A DNA stretch of 64,000 nt from Kineococcus mangrovi (GTDB taxonomy: Bacteria > Actinomycetota > Actinomycetes > Actinomycetales > Kineococcaceae). The translations under genes and the position numbers were made by a program. Position 1 is the stretch's first letter; the number at the start of each line of letters is the position of its first letter. The stretch is from positions 434,001-498,000 of the forward strand of contig NZ_JBGGTQ010000004.1 in assembly GCF_041320705.1 (NCBI RefSeq), in the 5' to 3' direction. The notes below the pieces were generated by a model. That model made no database searches. It was not told the origin of the DNA and saw nothing but the letters and a program-made list of their open reading frames with translations. Below are positions 54,853 to 63,012 of the stretch, in pieces.

Positions 54853-55494
54853 CTACGCCGGGCGCGGCGCCCACAGGTCCGGCCACGCCACACCCGCCTC
54901 GCGGACCAGCTCGCGCAGCAGCGGCAGCGAGACGCCGACCACGGCGTGGTGGTCGCCCTCGATCCCGCGCACGAACGCCCCGCCGAGCCCGTCGACCGTG
55001 AACGCCCCCGCCACCTGCAGCGGTTCGCCGGTGGCGACGTAGGCCTCGACCTCGGCGTCGGTGACGTCGGCGAAGTGGACCGTCACGCTCGCGACGCCCC
55101 CGATCGTGGCGCCCGAACCGTCCTCGCGGTCGTCGATGAGCCAGTGCCCGGTGTGCAGGACCCCGCTCCTGCCCCGCATCGCCTTCCAGCGCCGGACGGC
55201 GTCGGCGGCGTCGGCGGGTTTGCCGAGGACCTCCACGCCCTCCCCGAGGTCGACGGCCAGGACCGAGTCGCAGCCCAGGACGAGGACGTCCTCGGGCCGG
55301 TCCTCGTCCGCCGCGACGTCCTCGGCCTTCGCCTTGGCCAGCACGAGGCAGACGTCCTCGGCCTCGGTGACGCCGTAGCGCTCGACGACGGCGGGCTCGT
55401 CGACGCCGGAGACGAGGACGGCGGGGTCGAGCCCGGCCGCGCGCAGGGTGGCCAGGCGGGCGGGGGAGGCGGAGGCGAGGAGCAGCGACGTCAC
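54853..55494 (-). CDS. maf: Maf-family nucleotide pyrophosphatase
   Basis: The 213-residue protein has the Maf signature [28 protein letters not shown], the catalytic [19 protein letters not shown] and [20 protein letters not shown]. Maf proteins hydrolyse non-canonical or excess nucleoside triphosphates and are linked with septum control. It lies just upstream of the biotin carboxylase on the same strand, a common actinobacterial order. The start is GTG 55494. Confidence 0.94.
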   Translation of the reverse strand: MTSLLLASASPARLATLRAAGLDPAVLVSGVDEPAVVERYGVTEAEDVCLVLAKAKAEDVAADEDRPEDVLVLGCDSVLAVDLGEGVEVLGKPADAADAVRRWKAMRGRSGVLHTGHWLIDDREDGSGATIGGVASVTVHFADVTDAEVEAYVATGEPLQVAGAFTVDGLGGAFVRGIEGDHHAVVGVSLPLLRELVREAGVAWPDLWAPRPA

Positions 55495-55585
55495 GGCGGC
55501 ATGGTTCCACGTCCGCCCGCCTCCCCCGCCCCTGACGCCGTCGCCACCGCGCGGTGCGACGACGCGAGCGGCGGCAGGTGCGGGG

Positions 55586-57238
55586 TCAGGTCAGGAGCGC
55601 GGCGCGGAGCACGTCGAGGCCGACGGAGCCGACGTCCAGGGCCCGGCGGTGGAAGCCCCGGAGGTCGAACGACGCGCCCTGGGCCACCGCGACGTCGTCG
55701 CGCAGCGCCGTCCACAACCGCTCGCCCACCTTGTAGCTCGGTGCCTGCCCGGCCCAGCCGAGGTAGCGGTCGAGCTCGAAGCGCAGCACGTCGGGGTGGT
55801 TGCCGGACACCGACCGCAGGTAGGCCCACGCCTTCTCGTACGTCCAGGCGCCCCCGCCGACCTCGGCGGGGGCGGGCAGGGCGCAGTGGACCCCGATGTC
55901 GATGACGACGCGACCGGCGCGCAGCAGCTGCGCGTCGAGCATCCCGAGCACCTCACCGGGCCCGCGCAGGAAGCCCAGGTCCTGCATGAGCCGCTCGGCG
56001 TACAGGGCCCACCCCTCGCCGTGCCCGGAGATCCAGCAGCCCTGCCGGCGCCAGCGGTTGAGCACCTCGCCGCGCACGGCGGTCTGCCCGATCTGCAGGT
56101 GGTGGCCCGGGACGCCCTCGTGGTGGACGGTCGTGGCCTCCCGCCACGTCGAGAACCGCGTCTGGCCGGCCGGGACGGCCCACCACATGCGCCCCGGGCG
56201 GGAGAAGTCCTCGCTGGGGCCGGTGTAGTAGATGCCCCCGCTCGTGGTCGGCGCGATCCGGCACTCCAGCCGGCGGATCTGCTCGGGGATGTCGAAGTGC
56301 TCGCCCTGCAACGCCTCGACGGTCTCGTCGGAGCGGTCCTGCATCCACGCGCGGAAGTTCTGCGCGCCCTCGACGACGGCGGACGGTTCGGCGTCCAGGA
56401 CCGCGGCGGCCGCCTCCACGTCCCCGGAACCGCAGACCTGCCGCGCCACGTCGGCCATCTCGGCGCGCAACCGCGCGACCTCCTCCAGGCCCCACGCGTA
56501 CGTCTCGTCGAGGTCGATGCGCGCGCCGACGAACCACCGCGACCACAGCGCGTACCGGTCCCGGCCCACGGCGTCGGTCTCGGGGGCCCGCGGGAGCAGG
56601 TCGTCGGTGAGGAACCGCGCCAGCTCGCCGTAGGCCCGGGCCGCGGTGGCACCCGCGCGTTCGACGTCCTCGCCGCGACCGGCCGCGAACGTCGCGAAGA
56701 ACCCGCCCGGCGCCGCGTACGAGGCCGCCTCGGCCGCGCACGCCCGCACCTGGCGGACCGCCGCCACCCGACCGGCCGCCGCCGCGGCCCGCAGGCTCTC
56801 GACGTACCCGGCCACGGCGGCGGGGACGGCCGCGAGGCGTTCGCCGACGACCTGCCAGTCCGCCTCCGTCTGCGCCGGCAGCAGGTCGAAGACCATCCGC
56901 AGGTCCTGCACGGGGGAGGCGATGACGTTGAGGTCGCCCAGCAGCTCCCCGGCCTCCCCGAGCGCGACCTCCAGACCGAGGCGGTCGCGCATCGCGGCGA
57001 GCGTCACCCGGTCGACGTCGTCGACGGGGCCGGACCGCTCGGCCTCCTCGAGCGCGGCGAGCGTCGCCCGGTCCGCCGCCGCCACCTCGGCCAGCCCCGC
57101 GGGGGACCGGTCGCCGAGGCCGGGCGCCGCGTCGGGCACGCCCAGACCCAGCGCGAGGGTCGGCTGCAGGCGCAGCACCGTCTCGAGGTGTCGCTCGGCC
57201 ACGGCGTCGATGGCCGTCGCCGGCCGCTGCTCGCTCAC
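55586..57238 (-). CDS. DUF885-family metallopeptidase-like protein
   Basis: The 550-residue protein has the DUF885 core: TTVHHEGVPGHHLQIGQ, the modified zinc-binding helix, and SGHGEGWALYAERLMQDLGF with the third ligand Glu region. WFVGARIDLDETYAWGLEEVARL is typical of its N-terminal half. It should be a zinc-dependent peptidase or carboxypeptidase-like enzyme, cytoplasmic, as there is no signal peptide. Substrate is unknown. Confidence 0.9.
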   Translation of the reverse strand: MSEQRPATAIDAVAERHLETVLRLQPTLALGLGVPDAAPGLGDRSPAGLAEVAAADRATLAALEEAERSGPVDDVDRVTLAAMRDRLGLEVALGEAGELLGDLNVIASPVQDLRMVFDLLPAQTEADWQVVGERLAAVPAAVAGYVESLRAAAAAGRVAAVRQVRACAAEAASYAAPGGFFATFAAGRGEDVERAGATAARAYGELARFLTDDLLPRAPETDAVGRDRYALWSRWFVGARIDLDETYAWGLEEVARLRAEMADVARQVCGSGDVEAAAAVLDAEPSAVVEGAQNFRAWMQDRSDETVEALQGEHFDIPEQIRRLECRIAPTTSGGIYYTGPSEDFSRPGRMWWAVPAGQTRFSTWREATTVHHEGVPGHHLQIGQTAVRGEVLNRWRRQGCWISGHGEGWALYAERLMQDLGFLRGPGEVLGMLDAQLLRAGRVVIDIGVHCALPAPAEVGGGAWTYEKAWAYLRSVSGNHPDVLRFELDRYLGWAGQAPSYKVGERLWTALRDDVAVAQGASFDLRGFHRRALDVGSVGLDVLRAALLT

Positions 57239-57347
57239 GCCGCGAGCCTAGTGATCACCGCGCGGGACGACCCGTCGGAGCGTCGGGGCCCTCCCACCAC
57301 GACGGCGTCCGACCACCACGAGGCGTCCGACCCGGCAGGATGACCGG

Positions 57348-58148
57348 GTGGAGCCCACGTGGAGCGACCTGGACCGCCCGCCCCTGCGGGCCGCCGCCGT
57401 GCGCAGGGCGCTCGTCGGACCGGGGGCCTGGACGCGGCTGGACGTCGTGGCGAGCACCGGGTCGACCAACGCGGACCTCATCGCCGACGAGACCGCCCCC
57501 GACGGCGCGGTCCTCGTCGCCGACCACCAGGACGCCGGCCGGGGCAGGCTGGGCCGGACCTGGAGCGCGCCACCGCGGTCGGCGCTCGCGGTCTCGGTGC
57601 TGCTGCGGCCCGCGGTCCCGCCCGACCGGTGGGCCCTGCTGCCGCTCGTGACGGGTCTGGCGGTCCTCGACGCGGTGCGCGACCTCGGCGTCGAGGCCGG
57701 GCTGAAGTGGCCCAACGACGTCCTCGTCACCGGACCCGGCCGGCCCGGGAAGGTCTGCGGGATCCTCGCCGAGGCGCGCGGGGACCGCGTCGTGCTCGGG
57801 GCGGGGGTCAACGTCTCGCTGCGCGCCGACGAGCTGCCCGTCGGGTCGGCCACCTCGCTCGCGCTCGCCGGGGCCGGCACGAGCGACCGCGACACCGTGC
57901 TGCGCCGGTACCTGCGCGCGTTGCGCCGGCGCGTCGACGCGTGGGCGCTGGGGGAGTCCCCGCTGCCGGACTACCGCGCCGTCAGCGCGACGCTCGGGGT
58001 GGCGGTGCGGGCGCACCTGCCCGACGGGACGACGCTCGAGGGGGAGGCGGTCGACGTCGACGACGACGGCCGGCTCGTGGTGCGGGGTTCAGGCGGCGCC
58101 CGGACGAGCCTGGCTGCGGGGGACGTCGTCCACCTGCGGCGGCGCTGA
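57348..58148 (+). CDS. birA: Biotin--[acetyl-CoA-carboxylase] ligase
   Basis: The 266-residue ligase activates biotin with ATP and attaches it to the carrier lysine of acyl-CoA carboxylases. STGSTNADLI, DAGRGRLGRTW, LKWPNDVLV and the GVNVSL segment are all conserved, and the C-terminal SH3-like domain is present. It lacks an N-terminal helix-turn-helix, so it is a class I ligase without repressor function. GTG 57348 follows CAGGAT (57336-57341) by 6 nt, a leaderless pattern. Its 3' end overlaps the convergent GtrA gene by 60 bp. Confidence 0.95.
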   Translation: MEPTWSDLDRPPLRAAAVRRALVGPGAWTRLDVVASTGSTNADLIADETAPDGAVLVADHQDAGRGRLGRTWSAPPRSALAVSVLLRPAVPPDRWALLPLVTGLAVLDAVRDLGVEAGLKWPNDVLVTGPGRPGKVCGILAEARGDRVVLGAGVNVSLRADELPVGSATSLALAGAGTSDRDTVLRRYLRALRRRVDAWALGESPLPDYRAVSATLGVAVRAHLPDGTTLEGEAVDVDDDGRLVVRGSGGARTSLAAGDVVHLRRR

Positions 58149-58676
58149 CGAGTCGGCGGACGGGTCCTCCCAGCCCTCGGCGCGCAGCTCCGCCACGAAG
58201 ACGAAGCGGCGGTAGGCCCACCAGCGGAACAGGGTGCCCAGCCCGACCCCGACGACCTTGGCGGAGACGTTCGAGGCCAGTGGGCCGCGCAGGTCCAGCA
58301 CGTAGTAGGTGAAGCCCAGGCAGGCCAGCGAGATGAGCAGGCCGACGCCGTTCATGACGAAGAACAGCAGCAGCTCACGCGGGGCCGACGCGCGCCGGCG
58401 GTGTCGGAACGTCCAGTACCGGTTGCCCAGCCACGCCACGACGATGCTCGTCACCACGGAGATGACGTTCGCCGTCAGCGGTTTGTGGTGCAGGACTCCC
58501 ACGCCGTCCGGCCCCGCGTAGCGCAACAGGTTGAAGATGCCGAAGTCCGTGACGAAGGCCACGGCGCCGACGATGCCGAACTTGGCGGCCTCGCGGACCA
58601 GGACCTCGTAGGTGTCGCGCAACCGGCGCACGAGACCCCGCTCGTCCTGCTGCTCCCCGCTCAACGCCCTGCTCAA
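58089..58676 (-). CDS. GtrA-family membrane protein
   Basis: About 195 residues with four transmembrane helices in the GtrA pattern: AKFGIVGAVAFVTDFGIFNLL, ANVISVVTSIVVAWLGNRYW, LLLFFVMNGVGLLISLACLG and a last helix before RWWAYRRFVFV. GtrA-like proteins act in flipping or transferring lipid-linked sugars, and many are involved in cell-wall glycans. The first codon is TTG at 58676; a GTG 15 codons on (VRRLRDTYEVL) is an alternative. The tail overlaps birA by 60 bp. Confidence 0.87.
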   Translation of the reverse strand: MSRALSGEQQDERGLVRRLRDTYEVLVREAAKFGIVGAVAFVTDFGIFNLLRYAGPDGVGVLHHKPLTANVISVVTSIVVAWLGNRYWTFRHRRRASAPRELLLFFVMNGVGLLISLACLGFTYYVLDLRGPLASNVSAKVVGVGLGTLFRWWAYRRFVFVAELRAEGWEDPSADSSAPPQVDDVPRSQARPGAA

Positions 58677-58765
58677 CGCGCATCCCCTCAGCCGGTGGCC
58701 GTCCGGTTCCCGATCGGTCCCGGGGTCACGCAGTCTGACGGGTCAGGCTGGGAATCGGCTCCAGG

Positions 58766-58888
58766 TCAACGGTCCGCCGGGACGCGTGTCTCGCGGCGCG
58801 CGCTCCGGGGGTCCAGGTGGTCCTCCATCTTCATGGCTCCGACGATGCCGACGGCGACGAACGCCACGCAGGCGATCACGGTGATCAA
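58766..58888 (-). CDS. Small (40-residue) single-pass membrane protein, unknown
   Basis: This short frame reads ITVIACVAFVAVGIVGAMKM, an ideal transmembrane helix, then EDHLDPRSARRETRVPADR, a charged tail. Codons are strongly G/C in the third position over the whole length. The start is TTG 58888, with GGGGGAG four bases upstream; GTG 58879 is the alternative. It lies between the GtrA gene and purK, in a gap that would otherwise appear empty. I recognise no family. Confidence 0.55.
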   Translation of the reverse strand: MITVIACVAFVAVGIVGAMKMEDHLDPRSARRETRVPADR

Positions 58889-59021
58889 AGAGCTCCCCCT
58901 CCATGGGTGCGCGCCGCGGTCCCACGGCGTGCCGGGTCAAGGGTGACCCACGCCGCGCGGACGGGCATCTCGGGGTCCATCGGCCGAACGGGTGATGATC
59001 TGAGCCACCGGCCGCGCCCAC

Positions 59022-59038
59022 TACCCTCGGACCCCGTG
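59022..59038 (+). promoter_or_regulatory. -10 hexamer placing a leaderless start for purK
   Basis: TACCCT (59022-59027) is followed after 8 nt by the purK GTG, leaving no room for a ribosome site. It is one example of the leaderless pattern in this window. Confidence 0.5.
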
Positions 59039-60298
59039 ACCGCCTCGTCGCCCGCTTCGTCCGCCCAGGCCGATCGGCCGGACCCGGCCCCCTACGCGCG
59101 CCCCGGGGGGTTCCCCGTCGTCGGCGTCGTCGGCGGCGGTCAGCTCGCCCGCATGATGCAGCCGGCCGCCACGGCCCTCGGCCTGCGGCTGCGCGTCCTG
59201 GCCGAGGGCCCCGACGTCGCGGCGGCGCAGGTCGTCACGCCCGCCCCGATCGGTGCGGCCGACGACCTCGAGGCCCTCGTGGCGTTCGCCTCCGAGTGCG
59301 ACGCCGTCACCTTCGACCACGAGCACGTGCCCGGTGCGGGGCTGCGCGCCATGGCCGAGGTGACGAGCGTGCAGCCGGGTGCCGACGCGCTGGTGCACGC
59401 CCAGGACAAGGTCGTCATGCGCGAGCGCCTCACCGCGCTCGGCGTCCCCTGCCCCGCGTGGGCGCGGGTGGCCGACCGGGCCGCGGTCGAGGCGTTCGCC
59501 ACCGAGGCGGGCTGGCCCGTCGTCCTGAAGACCCCGCGCGGGGGCTACGACGGCAAGGGCGTGCTCGTGCTCGACGGCCCCGACGACGCCGGGTGGGCCA
59601 CCGCCGGCGCCTGGTTCGCCGACTGGGCCGACCGCGGTGGGCTGCTCGCAGAGGAGCACGTGCCCTTCACCCGCGAGCTGGCGGCCCTCGTCGCCCGCAG
59701 CCCCTCGGGCCAGGCCGCGGCGTGGCCGGTGGTGGAGACCGTGCAGCGCGACGGGGTCTGCCACGAGGTCACCGCCCCCGCACCGGACCTGGACCCCGAC
59801 CTGGCCGCGGAGCTGACCGACGTCGCGCTGCGCATCGCCGGCGGCCTGGGCGTCACGGGGGTGCTGGCCGTGGAGGTCTTCGAGGTCGAACGCGTCGTCC
59901 AGGGGGTGAGCCGGCGCACGTTCGTGGTCAACGAGCTGGCGATGCGCCCGCACAACTCCGGGCACTGGAGCATCGACGGCGCCGTGACGAGCCAGTTCGA
60001 GAACCACCTGCGGGCCGTGCTGGACCTGCCGCTGGGCTCGACGGCCCCGCGCGCACCGTGGACGGTGATGGTCAACGTGCTCGGACCGAAGGCGATCGAG
60101 GCGCGCCACGAGGACCTGTACCGGTCCTACCTGCACGTCATGGCGCACGACCCGGGCGTCAAGGTGCACCTGTACGGCAAGGAGCAGCGGCCCGGCCGCA
60201 AGCTCGGGCACGTCACCGTCTACGGCGACGACCTGGACACCGTCCGCGCGCGTGCCCGGCACGCGGCGGCCTTCACCGCGGGGGAGATCGATGAGTGA
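59036..60298 (+). CDS. purK: N5-carboxyaminoimidazole ribonucleotide synthase
   Basis: PurK makes N5-CAIR from AIR, bicarbonate and ATP in purine synthesis. The 420-residue ATP-grasp enzyme has [17 protein letters not shown] at the start, [13 protein letters not shown], and [17 protein letters not shown] with the catalytic and metal residues. About 30 extra residues precede the usual start and may be a dispensable tail from the leaderless GTG. Its stop overlaps purE by 8 bp. Confidence 0.95.
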   Translation: MTASSPASSAQADRPDPAPYARPGGFPVVGVVGGGQLARMMQPAATALGLRLRVLAEGPDVAAAQVVTPAPIGAADDLEALVAFASECDAVTFDHEHVPGAGLRAMAEVTSVQPGADALVHAQDKVVMRERLTALGVPCPAWARVADRAAVEAFATEAGWPVVLKTPRGGYDGKGVLVLDGPDDAGWATAGAWFADWADRGGLLAEEHVPFTRELAALVARSPSGQAAAWPVVETVQRDGVCHEVTAPAPDLDPDLAAELTDVALRIAGGLGVTGVLAVEVFEVERVVQGVSRRTFVVNELAMRPHNSGHWSIDGAVTSQFENHLRAVLDLPLGSTAPRAPWTVMVNVLGPKAIEARHEDLYRSYLHVMAHDPGVKVHLYGKEQRPGRKLGHVTVYGDDLDTVRARARHAAAFTAGEIDE

Positions 60299-60812
60299 CG
60301 TGCGCGTGGGCCTGGTCATGGGGTCCGACTCCGACTGGCCCGTCATGGAGGAGGCCGCGAAGGCACTGGAGGAGTTCGGCGTCGGGTACGAGGCCGACGT
60401 CGTCTCGGCGCACCGGATGCCGCACGACATGGTCGCGTGGGGCGCCTCGGCCGCCGAGCGCGGTCTGCAGGTCGTCGTCGCCGGCGCCGGTGGTGCCGCG
60501 CACCTGCCCGGGATGCTGGCCAGCGTGACCCCGCTGCCCGTCATCGGCGTCCCGGTGCCGCTGCGCCACCTCGACGGCATGGACTCGCTGCTGTCGATCG
60601 TCCAGATGCCGGCCGGGGTGCCCGTGGCGACGGTCTCGATCGGCGGGGCCCGCAACGCCGGGCTGCTCGCCGTGCGCGTCCTCGCCGCCACCGACGCCGA
60701 CCTGCGCGCGCGGATGGTCGAGTTCCAGGACGGGCTGCGGCAGACCGCCCACGACAAGGGCGAGAAGCTCCGGGCCCGCACCCGGCGCGGGGGCGTCGGC
60801 TTCGGGGGCTGA
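60291..60812 (+). CDS. purE: N5-carboxyaminoimidazole ribonucleotide mutase
   Basis: PurE moves the carboxyl group of N5-CAIR to give CAIR. The 173-residue protein has the class I signature [28 protein letters not shown] and [11 protein letters not shown], with the active-site His and Ser in place. The ATG lies inside the purK 3' end, so the two are coupled. Both steps of the two-enzyme bacterial route are therefore encoded together. Confidence 0.96.
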   Translation: MSDVRVGLVMGSDSDWPVMEEAAKALEEFGVGYEADVVSAHRMPHDMVAWGASAAERGLQVVVAGAGGAAHLPGMLASVTPLPVIGVPVPLRHLDGMDSLLSIVQMPAGVPVATVSIGGARNAGLLAVRVLAATDADLRARMVEFQDGLRQTAHDKGEKLRARTRRGGVGFGG

Positions 60813-61059
60813 CGCGCCGCGCGGGCGCGAGCCCGGGACGTGAGGGGCGGCGGGTCCCCTGACCCACCCTCACCGGACGGACCGACACACGGTGGTGCTG
60901 CGTGCTGGGTGCACCGTGGATGGTGCGCGGTGCGGGGCTGCTCGGTGCGCGGAGACTCGAACTCCAGGCTGCCCTCCACCTCCAGCGGGTGGCCGATGTG
61001 CCCGCCGGCCACGTGCGGGTCGTGTCCGCTCCCGTCCGGTTACCGACTGCCGTCGCCCC
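60813..61059. other. Gap between purE and the DIP1984-type gene
   Basis: These 247 bases hold no supportable gene. GTGAGGG (60840-60846) and CCCTCAC (60867-60873) form a 7-bp stem with a 20-base loop and may terminate purE transcripts. A stretch near 60950-60975 (GACTCGAACTCC) superficially resembles a tRNA T-arm but no cloverleaf can be drawn around it. Confidence 0.45.
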
Positions 61060-61533
61060 TCACTCCTCCTCCGCTCTGTCCAGCAGGTCGTGGGTCCAGT
61101 TCGCCTGCTGGATCCGGCCGTCGAGGGTGCGCAGCGTGCGCGCCACCTCGTCGGCCTGCCGGCGCAGGTCGGCCACGGGCAGGGCCGACAGGTGCCGCAG
61201 CTCGCTGCGCAGGTGCCGCGCGCCCTGGCCCGCCGCCGCGTCGGCCGCCGACGTCAGCACGGCGTGCTGCAGCCGCAGGACGTCGCGGGTGGCGAGGGCG
61301 TCGGTCATCGTGCCGTCCGGGCCGAGGTCGATCCGCGCGTTCGTGCGGTTGACCTGCGCGATGAGGGTGCGCAGCCGGGACAGCACCTCGCCGACCTCGA
61401 CGAGCAGGGCGGCGGCGTCCTCGGCGGGTTCCTCGCCCTCCTGGTAGCGCGCGTTCGCCGCGATGCGGCTGCGCAGCTGCTCGACCCGGCGCTGGGCGTC
61501 GGCGCGCTCGGTGAGCGCTTCGGCGATCTTCAC
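61060..61533 (-). CDS. DIP1984-family protein
   Basis: The 157-residue protein matches the DIP1984 family: VKIAEALTERADAQRRVEQL at the start, then RLRTLIAQVNRTNARIDL and RSELRHLSALPVADLRRQADE. It is all-alpha and largely charged, probably a coiled-coil bundle with no membrane segment. Function is unknown. GTG 61533 has GGGGAC directly upstream. It is divergent from the alpha/beta hydrolase gene. Confidence 0.87.
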   Translation of the reverse strand: MKIAEALTERADAQRRVEQLRSRIAANARYQEGEEPAEDAAALLVEVGEVLSRLRTLIAQVNRTNARIDLGPDGTMTDALATRDVLRLQHAVLTSAADAAAGQGARHLRSELRHLSALPVADLRRQADEVARTLRTLDGRIQQANWTHDLLDRAEEE

Positions 61534-61615
61534 GTCCCCGACCGTAGGCGGCGCCGGGCGCACCGTCCACGGGGTTCGCGCCGGGTGTGGACGAGGCCCC
61601 GGTAGCGTCGCCGCC

Positions 61616-62905
61616 GTGAGCGCCCGCACCGACGGCCCCCTGGTCACCGAGTCCCACCGCGTCGACGGCCACGACGTCCACGAGCACGTCCTCACCGTCC
61701 CGGTCGACCACTCCGGGAACCTGCCCGGGACGCTGGAGGTCTTCGCGCGCGAGTACGTCCGCGACGGTCGGTGCGACGCCCCGCGGCTGGTGTTCTTCCA
61801 GGGCGGGCCGGGGAACCCCTCGCCCCGGCCCGACGTGGTCGGCGGCTGGCTGGACCGCGCGCTGGAGGAGTTCCGGGTCGTCCTGCTGGACCAGCGCGGG
61901 ACGGGCCGGTCGACCCCGCTGGACCGGCAGTCCCTCACCGGGACCCCCGCCGAGCAGGCCGCGCTGCTGCGGTGCGTGCGGGCCGACTCCATCGTCGACG
62001 ACGCCGAACTGCTGCGGGCCGCCCTCGGCGGGGACACCTGGGCCGCGCTGGGGCAGAGCTACGGCGGGTTCTGCCTCACGACGTACCTCTCCCGGGCCCC
62101 GCAGGGGTTGCGCGAGGTGTTCATCACCGCCGGGTTGCCCGGGATCGACACCACGGCCGACGACGTCTACCGGCGCACGTACGCGCAGACCGCCCGCCGC
62201 AACGCCGAGTTCTTCGCCCGCTACCCCCGCGACCTCGCGGTGGCGCGCCGGGTCGCCGACCACCTGGAGGCCACCGAGGAGAACCTGCCGACGGGGGAGC
62301 GGTTGTCGGGCCGGCGGTTCCGCACCCTCGGGATCGCGCTGGGGACGGTCTCGGGTTTCGACGCGCTGCACTTCGCCCTCGAGGACCCGTTCACCACCGT
62401 CCGGGGCCGGACCCGGCTGCGTGAGCGGTTCCTGCTCGAGGTGGGTCGGCGCCTGTCGTTCGCCCCGCACCCGCTGTACGCCCTCGTCCACGAGAGCATC
62501 TACGCGCAGGGGGCGGCGACGGGCTGGTCCGCCGAGCGGGTCCGCGGGGAGTTCCCCGAGTTCGCCCTCGACGCGCCGGGGTTCTGCTTCACCGGCGAGC
62601 ACGTCTACCCCTGGCAGTTCGAGGAGGACCCCGCCCTGGTCCCGCTGCGCGAGGCCGCCCACCTGCTCGCCGCGGACGCCACCCTGCCGCCGCTGTACGA
62701 CGCCGACGTCCTGGCGCAGAACACCGTGCCCGTGGCCGCGGCGGTCTACGTCGACGACATGTTCGTCCCGTACGAGTTCTCCGCCGCCACCGCGCGGGCG
62801 ATCCGCGGGGCCCGGACGTTCGTGACGAACGAGTACCAGCACGACGGGTTGCGGATGGACGGACGGCGGTTGCTCGACGTGCTGCTCAACCTCGCCCGAC
62901 GGTGA
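61616..62905 (+). CDS. Alpha/beta hydrolase, proline iminopeptidase-like (S33)
   Basis: The 429-residue protein has the S33 layout: FQGGPGNPSPRP for the oxyanion loop, LLDQRGTGRSTPLD, and the nucleophile elbow GQSYGGFCLTTY (Ser at about 146). A helical lid follows, and the Asp/His partners lie in VYVDDMFVPYE and NEYQHDG. It probably removes an N-terminal residue (often Pro) from small peptides. GTG 61616 follows TAGCGT (61603-61608) by 7 nt. Confidence 0.88.
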   Translation: MSARTDGPLVTESHRVDGHDVHEHVLTVPVDHSGNLPGTLEVFAREYVRDGRCDAPRLVFFQGGPGNPSPRPDVVGGWLDRALEEFRVVLLDQRGTGRSTPLDRQSLTGTPAEQAALLRCVRADSIVDDAELLRAALGGDTWAALGQSYGGFCLTTYLSRAPQGLREVFITAGLPGIDTTADDVYRRTYAQTARRNAEFFARYPRDLAVARRVADHLEATEENLPTGERLSGRRFRTLGIALGTVSGFDALHFALEDPFTTVRGRTRLRERFLLEVGRRLSFAPHPLYALVHESIYAQGAATGWSAERVRGEFPEFALDAPGFCFTGEHVYPWQFEEDPALVPLREAAHLLAADATLPPLYDADVLAQNTVPVAAAVYVDDMFVPYEFSAATARAIRGARTFVTNEYQHDGLRMDGRRLLDVLLNLARR

Positions 62906-63012
62906 CTCGCAGAGGCAACTACCAGGGCGGAGTGTCCAAGGTCAAGGGTTGTCTGTGTGCAGTCTGTGCAGCACACTCTGCGGCGTTGATCCTTTTGAGG
63001 CAGGGAGGCCCC

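Noticed and set aside
59022-59140. purK starting only at VVGVVGGGQ
   Set aside because: The promoter-like TACCCT and the GTG at 59036 fit the leaderless pattern, so the longer start was kept, though the first 30 residues are not needed for the fold.
60945-60985. tRNA-like T-arm (GACTCGAACTCC)
   Set aside because: No acceptor stem, D-arm or anticodon arm can be drawn around it on either strand.
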